Positions 53,075 to 61,955 of a stretch of DNA of 64,000 nucleotides are shown here, one piece after another. The number at the start of each line of letters is the position of its first letter. Position 1 is the stretch's first letter. A model generated the notes under the pieces. It was not told the DNA's origin and searched no databases. It saw nothing but the letters and a program-made list of their open reading frames with translations. The DNA comes from Acidobacterium sp. (lineage in GTDB: Bacteria; Acidobacteriota; Vicinamibacteria; Vicinamibacterales; UBA2999), in contig NSIL01000002.1 of the NCBI GenBank assembly GCA_002737365.1, positions 62,001 to 126,000 on the forward strand, given 5' to 3'. The translations under genes and the position numbers were made by a program.

Positions 53075-54816
53075 CGTAGGGACTCTGCCAGTGTGGGTTC
53101 GAAAGCCTTCTCGCCCGGAATGGGGAAGTGCAGCGTGAAAGTGCTGCCCTGCCGTGGTTCGCTGCTGACCCGCACGAAGCCGCCGTGCCCGCGCATGGTG
53201 TGGTCGACAATCGCCAGGCCGAGGCCGGTTCCCTGGGGACCGCCACCCAGTTCGCGCTGCACCCGGTAGAACTTGCGGAAGATGCGGGCCTGCTCCCGCC
53301 ACGAAATGCCGATGCCGTGGTCGGTGACGCTGATTTCCACGTGATCGCCGTGGCGCTCGGCCCGCACCTCGATGCGCTTGGCCTCACCCGAATACTTGAT
53401 GGCGTTGGCGAGCAGGTTTTCGATCGCCTGCTCAGTGGCGCCTTGATCGGCCAGCACGCGCGGGAGCGCCGGAGCGATCTCGGCCTGGACCACGAAGTGG
53501 CCCTGCGAAAACTGCGTCTCCATGCGCGCCAACACGCGGGTCACGACCTCGCTCAAGTCGGCCGGTTCCATGTGGTACGGGCGCAGCCCGGCTTCCATGC
53601 GCGAAAAGTCGAGGATGTTCTCGATCAGGCGGGTCAGCTTCTTCGCCTCGCCGTTGATGATGCGGTAATACTCCTGCGCGCGTTCCGGCGTGCGCACGCG
53701 GCCCAGTTCGAGCGTCTCGGCGAATAGCTGGATCAAGGCCAGCGGCGTCTTGAGGTCGTGCGAGACTGAGGCCACGAAGTTGGACTTGATTTCGGCGACC
53801 CGCACTTCGCGCGCGGCGGCGCCGGCCACCAGGAAGACGCCGAGCGACATCGCCACCGCGAGCACCACCATCAAGGCCATCTGCGGTCGCGTGCTGGCGC
53901 TGACGATCTCGGGAATCGATTGCGGGCCATAGCCGGTGCGCAGCCCCCAGATTTCGCGCTGCTGTTCATACGGCACGGCGAAGGCCGCCAGTTCCTTGTC
54001 GAAGAAGATGATCGCAAAGTTGCGCTCGTCGACCGGCATGTCGTCCGACCGCGAGGAATCGGATTCAAAGATGCGCGAACCGTCTTCGGCCAGCACCGCG
54101 GCTTCGAGCGACGGGAAGCCCACGGGTTGTTGCACGTTGGCGAGGCGGTCGCGCAGGAGCGCCGGAATAAATTGCGTGCGCAGACGTTCGGTGTCGACCA
54201 CCAGGCCGACCACGCTGGTCATGCGCTCGCGTGCGAACGACTCGAAGCGCAACTGCGCCTGCACGTAGTAGGTCCGGCCGTTGATCACTTCGGTGAAGGC
54301 GACAATCGCCATGCGCGTCTTGACCAGCTGACGGAGGCGTGGCAGCAGCTTCGAGCCGAAGACGCGGTCCTCGCGGAAACGCCCCTCGAGGTCGCCGGCC
54401 GGCGGCGCGAGTGATTGCTGGTCATAGGCCAGCCAGGTGTTGCTGTGTGGTCCCCGCTCGGTCCAGACGAAAAATGAGGTGACATACGGGCTCTCCACGA
54501 GCGCGTCGCGCATCACCGGCTCGATGAACGGCAGGTCGAGCGGTTCGACCCGCGTCTGCGGGATGCGGAGCAGCACGTTGAAATAGGGAAGCTTGAGGTA
54601 GCCCTCGACCGTTTCGACTAGCGAGTCGGCGGTATCGCTGCTCAACTGGCGCAAGACCGTGGTTGAGATCTTCTCAATGTCGTCGAGCGAGCGGAACTGG
54701 AAGTAGAACAGCACGGCCATCGGGATGGCGACCACGATGGCCAGGCCGATGGCGAGGCGCATGCCGCGGTCGTGCCACAACTGCCATGCCGGACGCGGAC
54801 GTATCCCGTCGTTCAT
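53071..54816 (-). CDS. Membrane sensor histidine kinase
   Basis: The 581-residue kinase has membrane helices at about 21-40 and 312-334 enclosing a ~270-residue periplasmic sensor region that I do not recognise. The HisKA motif has His353 (SHDLKTPLALIQLFAETLEL), then N box (NLLANAIKYSG), DHGIGI and GTGLGLAIV for ATP binding. The ATG at 54816 is chosen because upstream in-frame codons come from a palindromic repeat, not the gene. It is the partner of the overlapping response regulator. Confidence 0.92.
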   Translation of the reverse strand: MNDGIRPRPAWQLWHDRGMRLAIGLAIVVAIPMAVLFYFQFRSLDDIEKISTTVLRQLSSDTADSLVETVEGYLKLPYFNVLLRIPQTRVEPLDLPFIEPVMRDALVESPYVTSFFVWTERGPHSNTWLAYDQQSLAPPAGDLEGRFREDRVFGSKLLPRLRQLVKTRMAIVAFTEVINGRTYYVQAQLRFESFARERMTSVVGLVVDTERLRTQFIPALLRDRLANVQQPVGFPSLEAAVLAEDGSRIFESDSSRSDDMPVDERNFAIIFFDKELAAFAVPYEQQREIWGLRTGYGPQSIPEIVSASTRPQMALMVVLAVAMSLGVFLVAGAAAREVRVAEIKSNFVASVSHDLKTPLALIQLFAETLELGRVRTPERAQEYYRIINGEAKKLTRLIENILDFSRMEAGLRPYHMEPADLSEVVTRVLARMETQFSQGHFVVQAEIAPALPRVLADQGATEQAIENLLANAIKYSGEAKRIEVRAERHGDHVEISVTDHGIGISWREQARIFRKFYRVQRELGGGPQGTGLGLAIVDHTMRGHGGFVRVSSEPRQGSTFTLHFPIPGEKAFEPTLAESLR

Positions 54817-54827
54817 TTCGTCCTCAT

Positions 54828-54881
54828 GGTCCGCCTGAAGGCGGACGCTACCTCGAAGTGGCATCCGGCTTTAGCCGGACC
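54828..54881. repeat. 54-bp double-armed palindromic repeat (family 1, full copy)
   Basis: Arms at 54828-54851 and 54858-54881 flank a 6-base loop CTCGAA, the same 24+6+24 design as 3831-3884. Each arm is itself a palindrome: GTCCGCCTGAAGGCGGAC in the left and GTCCGGCTTTAGCCGGAC in the right. It fills the space between the histidine kinase start and the TPR gene end. Confidence 0.88.
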
Positions 54882-56035
54882 TAACCACGCAGTTCGCTTG
54901 CCATCCATGCGTGCACCAGCTGCCAGCCGGTCATCCCCGGTTGCTGCGTCACGAGGGCAAACAGGATCGCGCTCGTGTCCGACAGCAGTTGCCGCCGATA
55001 GTCGCGCGGCAGCCCGCCCGTGGCGCGCTGCAATTCGCGCAAGGCGCCCTCAGCATCGCCGGTCGCCACCTTGCAGAGCGCCAGCCGCGACGCCTGTACC
55101 GGGTTCTTCTCCGGGTCCAGCGCCTGTCCTTCAGCATAGGCCGAGAGTGCGGTCTGAAACCGGCCCTGCAAAAACAAGGTATGCCCGAGATTGTAGTGGC
55201 CAAAAGCCAGGCCTGGCTGCAGTTCGATGACTTGCCGAAACGCTGCCTCGGCATCGGTCAGCCGGCCCAGGTCGCGTTGCACCACGCCAAGGTTGTTCAG
55301 GGCCTGCGGGCTGTCGGGGTCCAGGGCCAGCGCCCGTTCGAACGCGGCGAGTGCTTCAGCCGGGTGATCCAGCTCGCCCAGGGTGGCGCCGAGGTTTGCC
55401 CAGGCCGGTGCGAACCCGGGCAGCCGATCGGCGGCCGCCTGGAACTCCTGTGCGGCCCGGGGCATGTCGTCGCAACGGAGCCACAGCTTGCCGCGCTCGT
55501 AGTGGGCCGCTGCCCACTGCGGCGCCAGCGCGATCGCCTCATCGAGATCGCGCGCCGCCGCCACGAGGTCATTCACTTCCATACAGACGCTGGCCGTCGC
55601 GACCAGGGTCGCCGGCGTGCGACCCCCCGCGAGGGCCGCGACGCACAACGACAGGCGCTCGGTGGCGTCGGTGACGCGAAACGCCCTCGGCAAAAGTGCG
55701 GTCGTGCCGTGGTGCTGGGGTGCTGGAGTGCTGACGAGCAGGAGCCACGCCCCCCCCGGATGCCTCGCCAGCGCGGCCGACCATTCCTGCTCGAGATACG
55801 CCTGCTGCGTCGTCACGAGCTCGGTGCCGGCCGCCTGCTGATTGGTGAACGCTTCGTCGAACGCGTCAGCGCGAACGACGACCGGGCCGTCGGGAAGACT
55901 TGACGCCAGCGGGTAGCGAAACGGCCACTCCGCCGGCGCCGGCGCCGCGATCACGCGGCCGCCAGGATGCTCGTCCTGCCACTCTTCAATCCATTGCGCC
56001 GCCGCGATGGGGGAGTCGGCTGTGGCAATCGGCAC
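54881..56035 (-). CDS. Tetratricopeptide repeat protein
   Basis: The 384-residue protein lacks a signal peptide. Residues ~160-340 are TPR units (WAAAHYERGKLWLRCDDMPR, WANLGATLGELDHPAEALAA, ALNNLGVVQRDLGRLTDAEA, FGHYNLGHTLFLQGRFQTAL), which usually mediate protein contacts. The N-terminal ~150 residues are unrecognised. It lies between the cytochrome c gene and the histidine kinase on the same strand, six bases after the former. A role linked to either is guesswork. Confidence 0.8.
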   Translation of the reverse strand: MPIATADSPIAAAQWIEEWQDEHPGGRVIAAPAPAEWPFRYPLASSLPDGPVVVRADAFDEAFTNQQAAGTELVTTQQAYLEQEWSAALARHPGGAWLLLVSTPAPQHHGTTALLPRAFRVTDATERLSLCVAALAGGRTPATLVATASVCMEVNDLVAAARDLDEAIALAPQWAAAHYERGKLWLRCDDMPRAAQEFQAAADRLPGFAPAWANLGATLGELDHPAEALAAFERALALDPDSPQALNNLGVVQRDLGRLTDAEAAFRQVIELQPGLAFGHYNLGHTLFLQGRFQTALSAYAEGQALDPEKNPVQASRLALCKVATGDAEGALRELQRATGGLPRDYRRQLLSDTSAILFALVTQQPGMTGWQLVHAWMASELRG

Positions 56036-56041
56036 TTGCGA

Positions 56042-56434
56042 TTATTCCATGCCGGGAGGCAGCTTCGGCGCGGCCTCGCCCTGGTGACAGGTGTAGCAGG
56101 TCACCCGGCCGAGCACCGATTCTCCCGGCTTGGGCTTGTGATCAGGGAAGAACTGCTTGTTGAGGGCCCTGGTCATGTCAAGCATGCGCCGTGCCGTGAT
56201 CTTCTTGGGGTTGTCGTCGCTCGCGAAGTTACCCCGAACGTGGCAGGTGCCGCACGTGACGCCGAGCGCCTGCACCATGTGGTTCATTTCTTCCTGGAAT
56301 TCAGGAGCGAGCAGGCCGGTGAGCACCTTTACGGTCGGGCTGTCCACCACGGTCGGGGTGGGGGCCTGGGCGGCGAGTGGGCGTGCAAAGGTGAGTAATA
56401 GTGCTAAGGTCGAAAGAACGGTCGATGTGCGCAT
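56042..56434 (-). CDS. Exported c-type cytochrome of the reaction-centre cytochrome family
   Basis: The 130-residue product has a signal peptide (MRTSTVLSTLALLLTFARPL, cleaved near AAQA). Two haem-binding motifs are present, CGTCH and CYTCH. The segment EFQEEMNHMVQALGVTCGTC and ITARRMLDMTRALN match stand-alone proteins related to the photosynthetic reaction-centre cytochrome c subunit, common in non-phototrophic Acidobacteria. It likely carries electrons in the periplasm. ATG 56434 is preferred over GTG 56452. Confidence 0.85.
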   Translation of the reverse strand: MRTSTVLSTLALLLTFARPLAAQAPTPTVVDSPTVKVLTGLLAPEFQEEMNHMVQALGVTCGTCHVRGNFASDDNPKKITARRMLDMTRALNKQFFPDHKPKPGESVLGRVTCYTCHQGEAAPKLPPGME

Positions 56435-56454
56435 GGCGGTGAAAGTTAGCACGC

Positions 56455-56484
56455 TTGCGTGTTTTTTGGCGGTTGTGCTATATT
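56455..56484 (+). promoter_or_regulatory. Putative promoter of the rpsL (str/S10) operon
   Basis: TTGCGT (56455-56460) and TATATT (56479-56484) are 18 bases apart. They lie in a T-rich patch just behind the divergent cytochrome gene. A transcript from here would carry a ~345-base leader before rpsL. Confidence 0.5.
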
Positions 56485-56700
56485 CGTCAGGTTCTCGTGA
56501 GGCTAGGACACCCTATCTAGTCTCAACCGCATCGTGACGCACCCGCGCGAAACCCTCTCGGAGGGTCAAGCCATCGGGGCCAGGCTTGCGACAAGCCCGG
56601 TGAAAGCGTCCGCCGATGCCGAAAACACCATGAAGTAGGGTTTTTCCGCTCAAGGTGCCAAGCACCAGCGTCTCGCGAGAGGCGATGGGCTTTCAGGCCT
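56485..56700 (+). other. Structured, non-coding leader of the rpsL operon (upstream part)
   Basis: No gene is supportable here. Several pairings are visible: ACCCTC/GAGGGT around a short loop (near 56552-56566), CATCGG/CCGATG (56572-56577 with 56613-56618), and GAAAAC/GTTTTTC (56621-56646). I could not match it to a riboswitch class I know. It may be a regulatory leader for the ribosomal operon. Confidence 0.4.
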
Positions 56701-56835
56701 CGAGCACCACAGTTCGGAACGACCAACCTGAAGGTTTGTCGCCACGGGCCGTGGGAAGTGTTCGCTGGTTGCACCGCGACGGTGGCGACAAACCTTCAGG
56801 TTGGTCGAATTGCCTGCGGTGCTGTGGAGTGCTCG
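56701..56835 (+). promoter_or_regulatory. Hairpin that can cover the rpsL ribosome-binding site
   Basis: The outer stem pairs CGAGCACCACAG (56701-56712) with CTGTGGAGTGCTCG (56822-56835), twelve pairs and a two-base bulge. The right strand contains the GGAG ribosome-binding site (56826-56829) and the first base of the GTG start. An inner perfect 26-bp stem comes from an inverted pair of dispersed repeats. When folded it should block S12 translation; control by S7 or another factor is speculation. Confidence 0.55.
56720..56807. repeat. Inverted pair of family 2 palindromic repeats
   Basis: Positions 56720-56745 and 56782-56807 are perfect reverse complements (26 of 26), with a 36-base loop. 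Each contains the palindromic core AACCTGAAGGTT or its complement. A single related copy is at 59893-59914. Confidence 0.9.
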
Positions 56836-57209
56836 TGCCGACGATTAGTCAGCTGGTCCGCAAGGGACGCGAGAAGGTTCAGTGGAAGACGAAGAGCCCG
56901 GCGCTGCAGAACAGTCCGCAGAAGCGCGGCGTCTGTGTGCGCGTCTTCACGCAAACCCCGAAGAAGCCGAACTCGGCGCTTCGCAAGGTGGCGCGTGTCC
57001 GCCTGACCAATAAGATTGAAGTCACCACCTATATCCCGGGTGTCGGCCACAACCTGCAGGAGCACTCGCTGGTGCTGATCCGCGGCGGCCGTGTCAAAGA
57101 CCTGCCCGGTGTGCGTTATCACGTGGTGCGCGGCACTCTCGACGCCGTTGGCGTGCAGGGCCGCAAGCAGGGTCGTTCGAAGTACGGCGCCAAGCGCCCC
57201 AAGTCGTAA
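56835..57209 (+). CDS. rpsL: 30S ribosomal protein S12
   Basis: S12 is in the decoding centre and controls accuracy. The 124-residue product starts (V/M)[14 protein letters not shown] and has [20 protein letters not shown] with the wild-type lysines of the streptomycin region. The start is GTG at 56835, fixed by homology and a GGAG site five bases upstream; the open frame extends to 56655 through repeat sequence. It opens the str/S10 ribosomal operon. Confidence 0.97.
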   Translation: MPTISQLVRKGREKVQWKTKSPALQNSPQKRGVCVRVFTQTPKKPNSALRKVARVRLTNKIEVTTYIPGVGHNLQEHSLVLIRGGRVKDLPGVRYHVVRGTLDAVGVQGRKQGRSKYGAKRPKS

Positions 57210-57213
57210 ACCT

Positions 57214-57241
57214 CAGGCCCCAAGCTCCAAGCCCCAAGCCG
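57214..57241. repeat. Four-unit heptamer tandem repeat
   Basis: CAGGCCC, CAAGCTC, CAAGCCC and CAAGCCG fill the rpsL-rpsG spacer in exact 7-base phase. Confidence 0.8.
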
Positions 57242-57251
57242 AGAAAGATAT

Positions 57252-57725
57252 ATGCCGCGCAGACGAGTAATCGCGAAACGTGAACTGTTACCGGACGCCA
57301 TCTATGGCAGCCCGCTGGTCACCAAGTTCATCAACACGATCATGAGCGAGGGCAAGCGTTCGACCGCCGAGCGCATCCTCTATCAGAGCTTCGACCTGAT
57401 CAAGGAACGGTCGGGCGACGATCCGCTCAAGATTTTCAAGAAGGCCGTTGACAACGTCAAGCCGTCACTCGAAGTGAAGTCGCGCCGCGTCGGTGGCTCG
57501 AACTACCAGGTGCCGATCGAAGTGAACCCGAACCGCCGGCTATCGTTAAGCATTCGCTGGCTGGTTGGTTTCGCCCGCTCGCGTGGCGACGGCAAGACGA
57601 TGCAGGAGAAGCTGGCCAACGAGTTGCTCGATGCGGCCAATCTGCGCGGCGGCGCCGTCAAGAAGCGCGAAGACACGCACCGCATGGCGGAAGCGAACAA
57701 GGCGTTCGCGCACTACCGCTGGTAG
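57252..57725 (+). CDS. rpsG: 30S ribosomal protein S7
   Basis: S7 starts assembly of the 30S head and often represses the str operon. The 157-residue protein has [36 protein letters not shown] and the C-terminal [15 protein letters not shown]. It has normal length. fusA follows after 45 bases. Confidence 0.98.
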   Translation: MPRRRVIAKRELLPDAIYGSPLVTKFINTIMSEGKRSTAERILYQSFDLIKERSGDDPLKIFKKAVDNVKPSLEVKSRRVGGSNYQVPIEVNPNRRLSLSIRWLVGFARSRGDGKTMQEKLANELLDAANLRGGAVKKREDTHRMAEANKAFAHYRW

Positions 57726-57770
57726 CGCGTCACTGTTGAAATTTTTGAACCGGGAACCCCTGACCTAATC

Positions 57771-59879
57771 ATGGCTCGCTCAGCACCACTCGAACGCACG
57801 CGGAACATCGGCATCATGGCCCACATTGATGCTGGCAAGACCACGACGACTGAACGGATCCTGTTCTACACCGGCATCACCTACAAGATCGGTGAAGTCC
57901 ACGAAGGCACCGCCGTCATGGACTGGATGGAGCAGGAGCAGGAACGCGGCATCACCATCACCTCGGCCGCGACCACCTGCTTCTGGAAGGAACACCGGAT
58001 CAACATCATCGATACGCCGGGCCACGTCGACTTCACGGTTGAGGTCGAGCGTTCGCTGCGCGTGCTGGATGGTGCCGTCGCCGTGTTCGACGCAGTCTCG
58101 GGGGTCGAGCCCCAGTCCGAGACGGTGTGGCGCCAGGCCGACAAGTACCGGGTGCCGCGCATCTGCTTCGTTAACAAGATGGACCGCATCGGCGCGGACT
58201 TCAAGGAGACGCTGGCGCAGATTGGCAGCAAGCTGCAGGGCAACGCGGTCGCCATCCAGTTGCCGATCGGCGCCGAAGACAAGTTCCGGGGCGTGGTCGA
58301 TCTCATCCAGATGAAAGCGCTCGTCTACAAGGACGAGACGATGGGCGCCGACTACGAGATCGAGGACATTCCCGCCGACATGCTGGCCGACGCCAAGGCG
58401 CATCACGAGATTCTCGTGGAGAAGGCCAGCGAAGCTGACGACAAGCTGCTCGAGAAGTATCTGGGCGGCGAAACCATTACCGGCGACGAATTGAAGGCCG
58501 CCCTCCGCAAGCGCTGCATTGAGTCCGTGCGCAAGGAAGAGGCGCCGTTCGTGCCCGTGATTTGCGGCACCGCGTTCAAGAACAAGGGCGTGCAGCCGAT
58601 GCTCGACGCCGTGGTCGACTACCTGCCGTCGCCGCTCGACATCCCCCCGGTCACCGGCATCGACCCCGATTCGAAGGACGAGAACAAGATCGAGCGTTCC
58701 GCCAACGACAAGGAGCCGTTCGCGGCCCTGGCCTTCAAGATCATGACCGACCCGTTCGTCGGCCAGTTGACGTTCTTCCGGGTCTATTCGGGCACGCTGA
58801 CCTCGGGCTCGTCGGTGATTAACTCCACCAAGGGCCGCACCGAGCGCATTGGCCGCTTGTTGAAGATGCACGCCAACAAGCGCGAAGAGATCAAGGAAGT
58901 CAACGCCGGCGACATCGCCGCCGCCGTCGGGCTGAAGTCGGTCACCACCGGCGACACGCTGTGCGACGAGAAAAAGCCGATCATTCTCGAGAAGATGATC
59001 TTCCCGGAGCCGGTCATTTCGCTCGCCATCGAGCCCAAGACCAAGGCCGACCAGGAAAAGCTCGGCGTCGGCATGCAGAAGCTGATGGCCGAAGACCCGA
59101 CCTTCCGCGTCAAGACCGACGAGCAGACCGGCCAGGTCGTGATTGCCGGCATGGGCGAACTGCACCTGGAAATCATCGTCGACCGCCTCAAGCGCGAGTT
59201 CGGCGTCGAGGCCAGCGTCGGCAAGCCGCAGGTCGCCTACAAGGAAACGCTCACCAAACCCGCCGAGGGTCATGGCCTGTTCAAGCGCCAGACCGGCGGC
59301 CGCGGCCAGTTCGGCGACTGCTGGATTCGGTTGTTCCCGCTCGCGCCCGGCACCGGCTATCAGTTCGAGAACGAGACCGTGGGCGGCTCGATTCCGCGCG
59401 AGTTCATCAAGCCCATCGACCAAGGCATTCAGGAAGCGCTGACGCGCGGCATTCTCGCCGGTTACCCGATTGACGACGTCCGCATCGAGGTGTTCGACGG
59501 TTCGTATCATGACGTCGACTCGTCGGAAATGGCCTTCAAGATCGCCGGTTCGCTGGCGTTCCAGGATGCCGCCAAGAAGGCTGGCGCTGTGCTGATGGAA
59601 CCGGTCATGCGGGTCGAAGTGGTCTGTCCAAAAGACTACCTCGGCGACGTGATGGGCGACCTGGCGTCGCGGCGCGGACGCATTCAGTCGCAGGAAGACC
59701 GCGGCGGGACGCAGATCATCTCGGCGCGGGTGCCGCTGAGCGACATGTTCGGGTATGCCACCGACCTGCGGTCGCGCACCCAGGGTCGCGCCACCTATTC
59801 GATGTTCTTCGAACGCTACGAGCAGGCGCCGCGCAACGTCAGCGAAGAAGTGATCGCCCGCGTGCAGGGCACCAAGTAA
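57771..59879 (+). CDS. fusA: Elongation factor G
   Basis: EF-G drives translocation with GTP. The 702-residue protein has [15 protein letters not shown] (G1), the standard switch [22 protein letters not shown] (G3), [12 protein letters not shown] (G4), and C-terminal domains III-V including [10 protein letters not shown] and [14 protein letters not shown]. Unlike EF-Tu in this window, its switch I is canonical. No tuf follows before rpsJ. Confidence 0.98.
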   Translation: MARSAPLERTRNIGIMAHIDAGKTTTTERILFYTGITYKIGEVHEGTAVMDWMEQEQERGITITSAATTCFWKEHRINIIDTPGHVDFTVEVERSLRVLDGAVAVFDAVSGVEPQSETVWRQADKYRVPRICFVNKMDRIGADFKETLAQIGSKLQGNAVAIQLPIGAEDKFRGVVDLIQMKALVYKDETMGADYEIEDIPADMLADAKAHHEILVEKASEADDKLLEKYLGGETITGDELKAALRKRCIESVRKEEAPFVPVICGTAFKNKGVQPMLDAVVDYLPSPLDIPPVTGIDPDSKDENKIERSANDKEPFAALAFKIMTDPFVGQLTFFRVYSGTLTSGSSVINSTKGRTERIGRLLKMHANKREEIKEVNAGDIAAAVGLKSVTTGDTLCDEKKPIILEKMIFPEPVISLAIEPKTKADQEKLGVGMQKLMAEDPTFRVKTDEQTGQVVIAGMGELHLEIIVDRLKREFGVEASVGKPQVAYKETLTKPAEGHGLFKRQTGGRGQFGDCWIRLFPLAPGTGYQFENETVGGSIPREFIKPIDQGIQEALTRGILAGYPIDDVRIEVFDGSYHDVDSSEMAFKIAGSLAFQDAAKKAGAVLMEPVMRVEVVCPKDYLGDVMGDLASRRGRIQSQEDRGGTQIISARVPLSDMFGYATDLRSRTQGRATYSMFFERYEQAPRNVSEEVIARVQGTK

Positions 59880-59892
59880 GCGACGGATTGAA

Positions 59893-59914
59893 GGACAAAC
59901 CTGAAGGTTTGTCC
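59893..59914. repeat. Family 2 palindromic repeat, single copy
   Basis: GGACAAACCT (59893-59902) and AGGTTTGTCC (59905-59914) form a perfect 10-bp stem with a two-base GA centre. It sits in the fusA-rpsJ gap, where many bacteria have a tuf gene. Confidence 0.85.
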
Positions 59915-59962
59915 CCACGTTAGACAGACGCCGATTACGACCTGAGAAGCTGAGAGCTAAAT

Positions 59963-60292
<330 letters not shown>

Positions 60293-60298
60293 GACGCG

Positions 60299-60985
60299 AT
60301 GGTCACTGGAATCATCGGCAAGAAAGTCGGGATGACGCAGCTGTTCCTTGAGGACGGCACGCTCGAACCCGCCACCGTCATCCAGGCCGGGCCCTGCATC
60401 GTCGTGCAGAGCAAGAACAGTCAGACGGATGGCTATGACGCCGTGCAGATCGGGCTGGTGGAAAGCCATCCTATCCGCAACGCCAACAAGGCGCTGACCG
60501 GCCAGCACAAGAAGGCCAACGTGCCGCCGACCCGCGTGCAGCGCGAGGTCAAGATCGCCAAGGGCGCCGAAGCGCCGAAGCCCGGCGACCAGGTGCTGGT
60601 CTCGATCTTTAACCAGGGCGAGCGCGTCGATGTCATCGGCACCAGCAAGGGCCATGGCTTCCAGGGCGTGGTGAAGCGTCACCACTTCGCCGGCGGTCCC
60701 GGCGGTCACGGTTCGATGTTTCACCGTGCGCCCGGTTCGATTGGTGCCTCGTCGTATCCCTCCCGCGTCATGCCGGGCATGCGCGCGCACGGGCACATGG
60801 GGGTGGATCGCATCACCGTCCGCAACCTCAAGGTGCTGAAGATTGATTCGGAGAACAACCTGTTGCTCGTGAAGGGTGCGATTCCCGGCGCGAACGGCGG
60901 CTACGTGGTGATTCGCAAGGCCGTGGCCGCGAAGCCCGAGCCACAGCCGCAGCTGCAGGAAAAGCCCAAGAAGGGCAAGAAGTAG
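60299..60985 (+). CDS. rplC: 50S ribosomal protein L3
   Basis: L3 helps form the peptidyl-transferase region. The 228-residue product has [40 protein letters not shown] with the modified-Gln-containing loop, and [16 protein letters not shown] Pro/Gln/Lys-rich tail of ~18 residues is an extension. Confidence 0.98.
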   Translation: MVTGIIGKKVGMTQLFLEDGTLEPATVIQAGPCIVVQSKNSQTDGYDAVQIGLVESHPIRNANKALTGQHKKANVPPTRVQREVKIAKGAEAPKPGDQVLVSIFNQGERVDVIGTSKGHGFQGVVKRHHFAGGPGGHGSMFHRAPGSIGASSYPSRVMPGMRAHGHMGVDRITVRNLKVLKIDSENNLLLVKGAIPGANGGYVVIRKAVAAKPEPQPQLQEKPKKGKK

Positions 60986-60991
60986 GACGCC

Positions 60992-61636
60992 ATGACGATC
61001 GATGTCGTGAACGCGGAAAACAAGAAGGTCGGCTCGGTCACCCTCAACGACGAGGTGTTTGGCGGACGCGTCAAGACCGACCTCATCCACGAATCCGTGG
61101 TGCGGCTGAACGCGGCCGAACGCCGCGGCACGCACGCCACCAAGACCCGCGCCATGGTCAGCGGCAGCGGCAAGAAGCCATGGCGCCAGAAGGGCACCGG
61201 CCGTGCCCGGGTCGGTGAAATCCGCAACCCGCTGTGGCGTGGCGGCGGCACCGTGTTCGGCCCCCAGCCGCGCAGCTACGAATACCAGCTGCCGAAGAAG
61301 GTCGAGAAGGGTGCGCTGCGCGCGGCCCTGATGGAGAAGTTGCAGTCCGGCTCGGTGATCATCGTCGACGCGCTGACCGTGTCGGCAGTGAAGACCAAGG
61401 CCGCGGCCGGCGTGCTCAAGGCGATTGGCGTCACCGGCAAGGCACTGTTGATAGATGCCCGCCTCGACGAGAACTTCGCGATGGCGGTGAGCAACCTCGC
61501 GCGCGTCACGCTGGTGCAGAGCAACCTCGTCACTGCGCGCGACGTGGCCAACACCCGTCAGGTCGTGGTCACCACCGCGGCGATGGCAAAGCTGGAGGCG
61601 GCCTTGAGCGAGCCGACGCGCGCCGCGCGCGCGTAA
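60992..61636 (+). CDS. rplD: 50S ribosomal protein L4
   Basis: L4 lines the exit tunnel with L22 and can regulate the S10 operon. The 214-residue product has the tunnel loop GSGKKPWRQKGTGRARVGEI and the later segments VIIVDALTV and VTTAAMAKLEAAL. It begins six bases after the L3 stop. No E. coli-type S10 leader was recognised upstream of rpsJ. Confidence 0.97.
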   Translation: MTIDVVNAENKKVGSVTLNDEVFGGRVKTDLIHESVVRLNAAERRGTHATKTRAMVSGSGKKPWRQKGTGRARVGEIRNPLWRGGGTVFGPQPRSYEYQLPKKVEKGALRAALMEKLQSGSVIIVDALTVSAVKTKAAAGVLKAIGVTGKALLIDARLDENFAMAVSNLARVTLVQSNLVTARDVANTRQVVVTTAAMAKLEAALSEPTRAARA

Positions 61637-61654
61637 GCGAGTCGAAAGGTAATC

Positions 61655-61945
61655 ATGAAACTGACTGAAGTCATCCGCCGTCCGCTCGTGACCGAAAAGA
61701 CCACGCTGCTTCGTGACGATGGCAAGACCATCGTGTTCGAAGTGGCCAAGAACGCGAACAAGATCGACGTGCGGCGCGCGATCGAGAAACTGCTGGGGAC
61801 CAAGGTCGCCGCCGTGCGCACCTCGATCACCCGCGGCAAGTTGAAGCGCCAGGGCCGTTTTGTCGGCCGCCGTTCCGATTGGAAGAAGGCATACGTCACG
61901 CTGCGTGCGGGCGAAAAAATGCCGGACTTCCTCGAAGGCGCATAA
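61655..61945 (+). CDS. rplW: 50S ribosomal protein L23
   Basis: L23 docks trigger factor and SRP at the tunnel exit. The 96-residue product has [34 protein letters not shown] and [13 protein letters not shown]. Normal length; it overlaps nothing and rplB follows after ten bases. Confidence 0.97.
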   Translation: MKLTEVIRRPLVTEKTTLLRDDGKTIVFEVAKNANKIDVRRAIEKLLGTKVAAVRTSITRGKLKRQGRFVGRRSDWKKAYVTLRAGEKMPDFLEGA

Positions 61946-61955
61946 GAGGACGATC

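Noticed and set aside
53075-53302. Extended N-terminus for the response regulator
   Set aside because: It is the kinase gene read in another frame; the receiver domain starts exactly at the ATG at 53074.
54817-54864. Extended N-terminus for the histidine kinase
   Set aside because: These codons come from the palindromic repeat at 54828-54881 (reading VRLQAD-like), a typical spurious extension.
56540-56660. Riboswitch in the rpsL leader
   Set aside because: Hairpins are visible but I could not match the conserved core of any known class, so it is only listed as a structured leader.
56655-56834. Extended N-terminus for S12
   Set aside because: The added 60 codons are made of repeat sequence and leader and match nothing in S12; the conserved start is the GTG at 56835.
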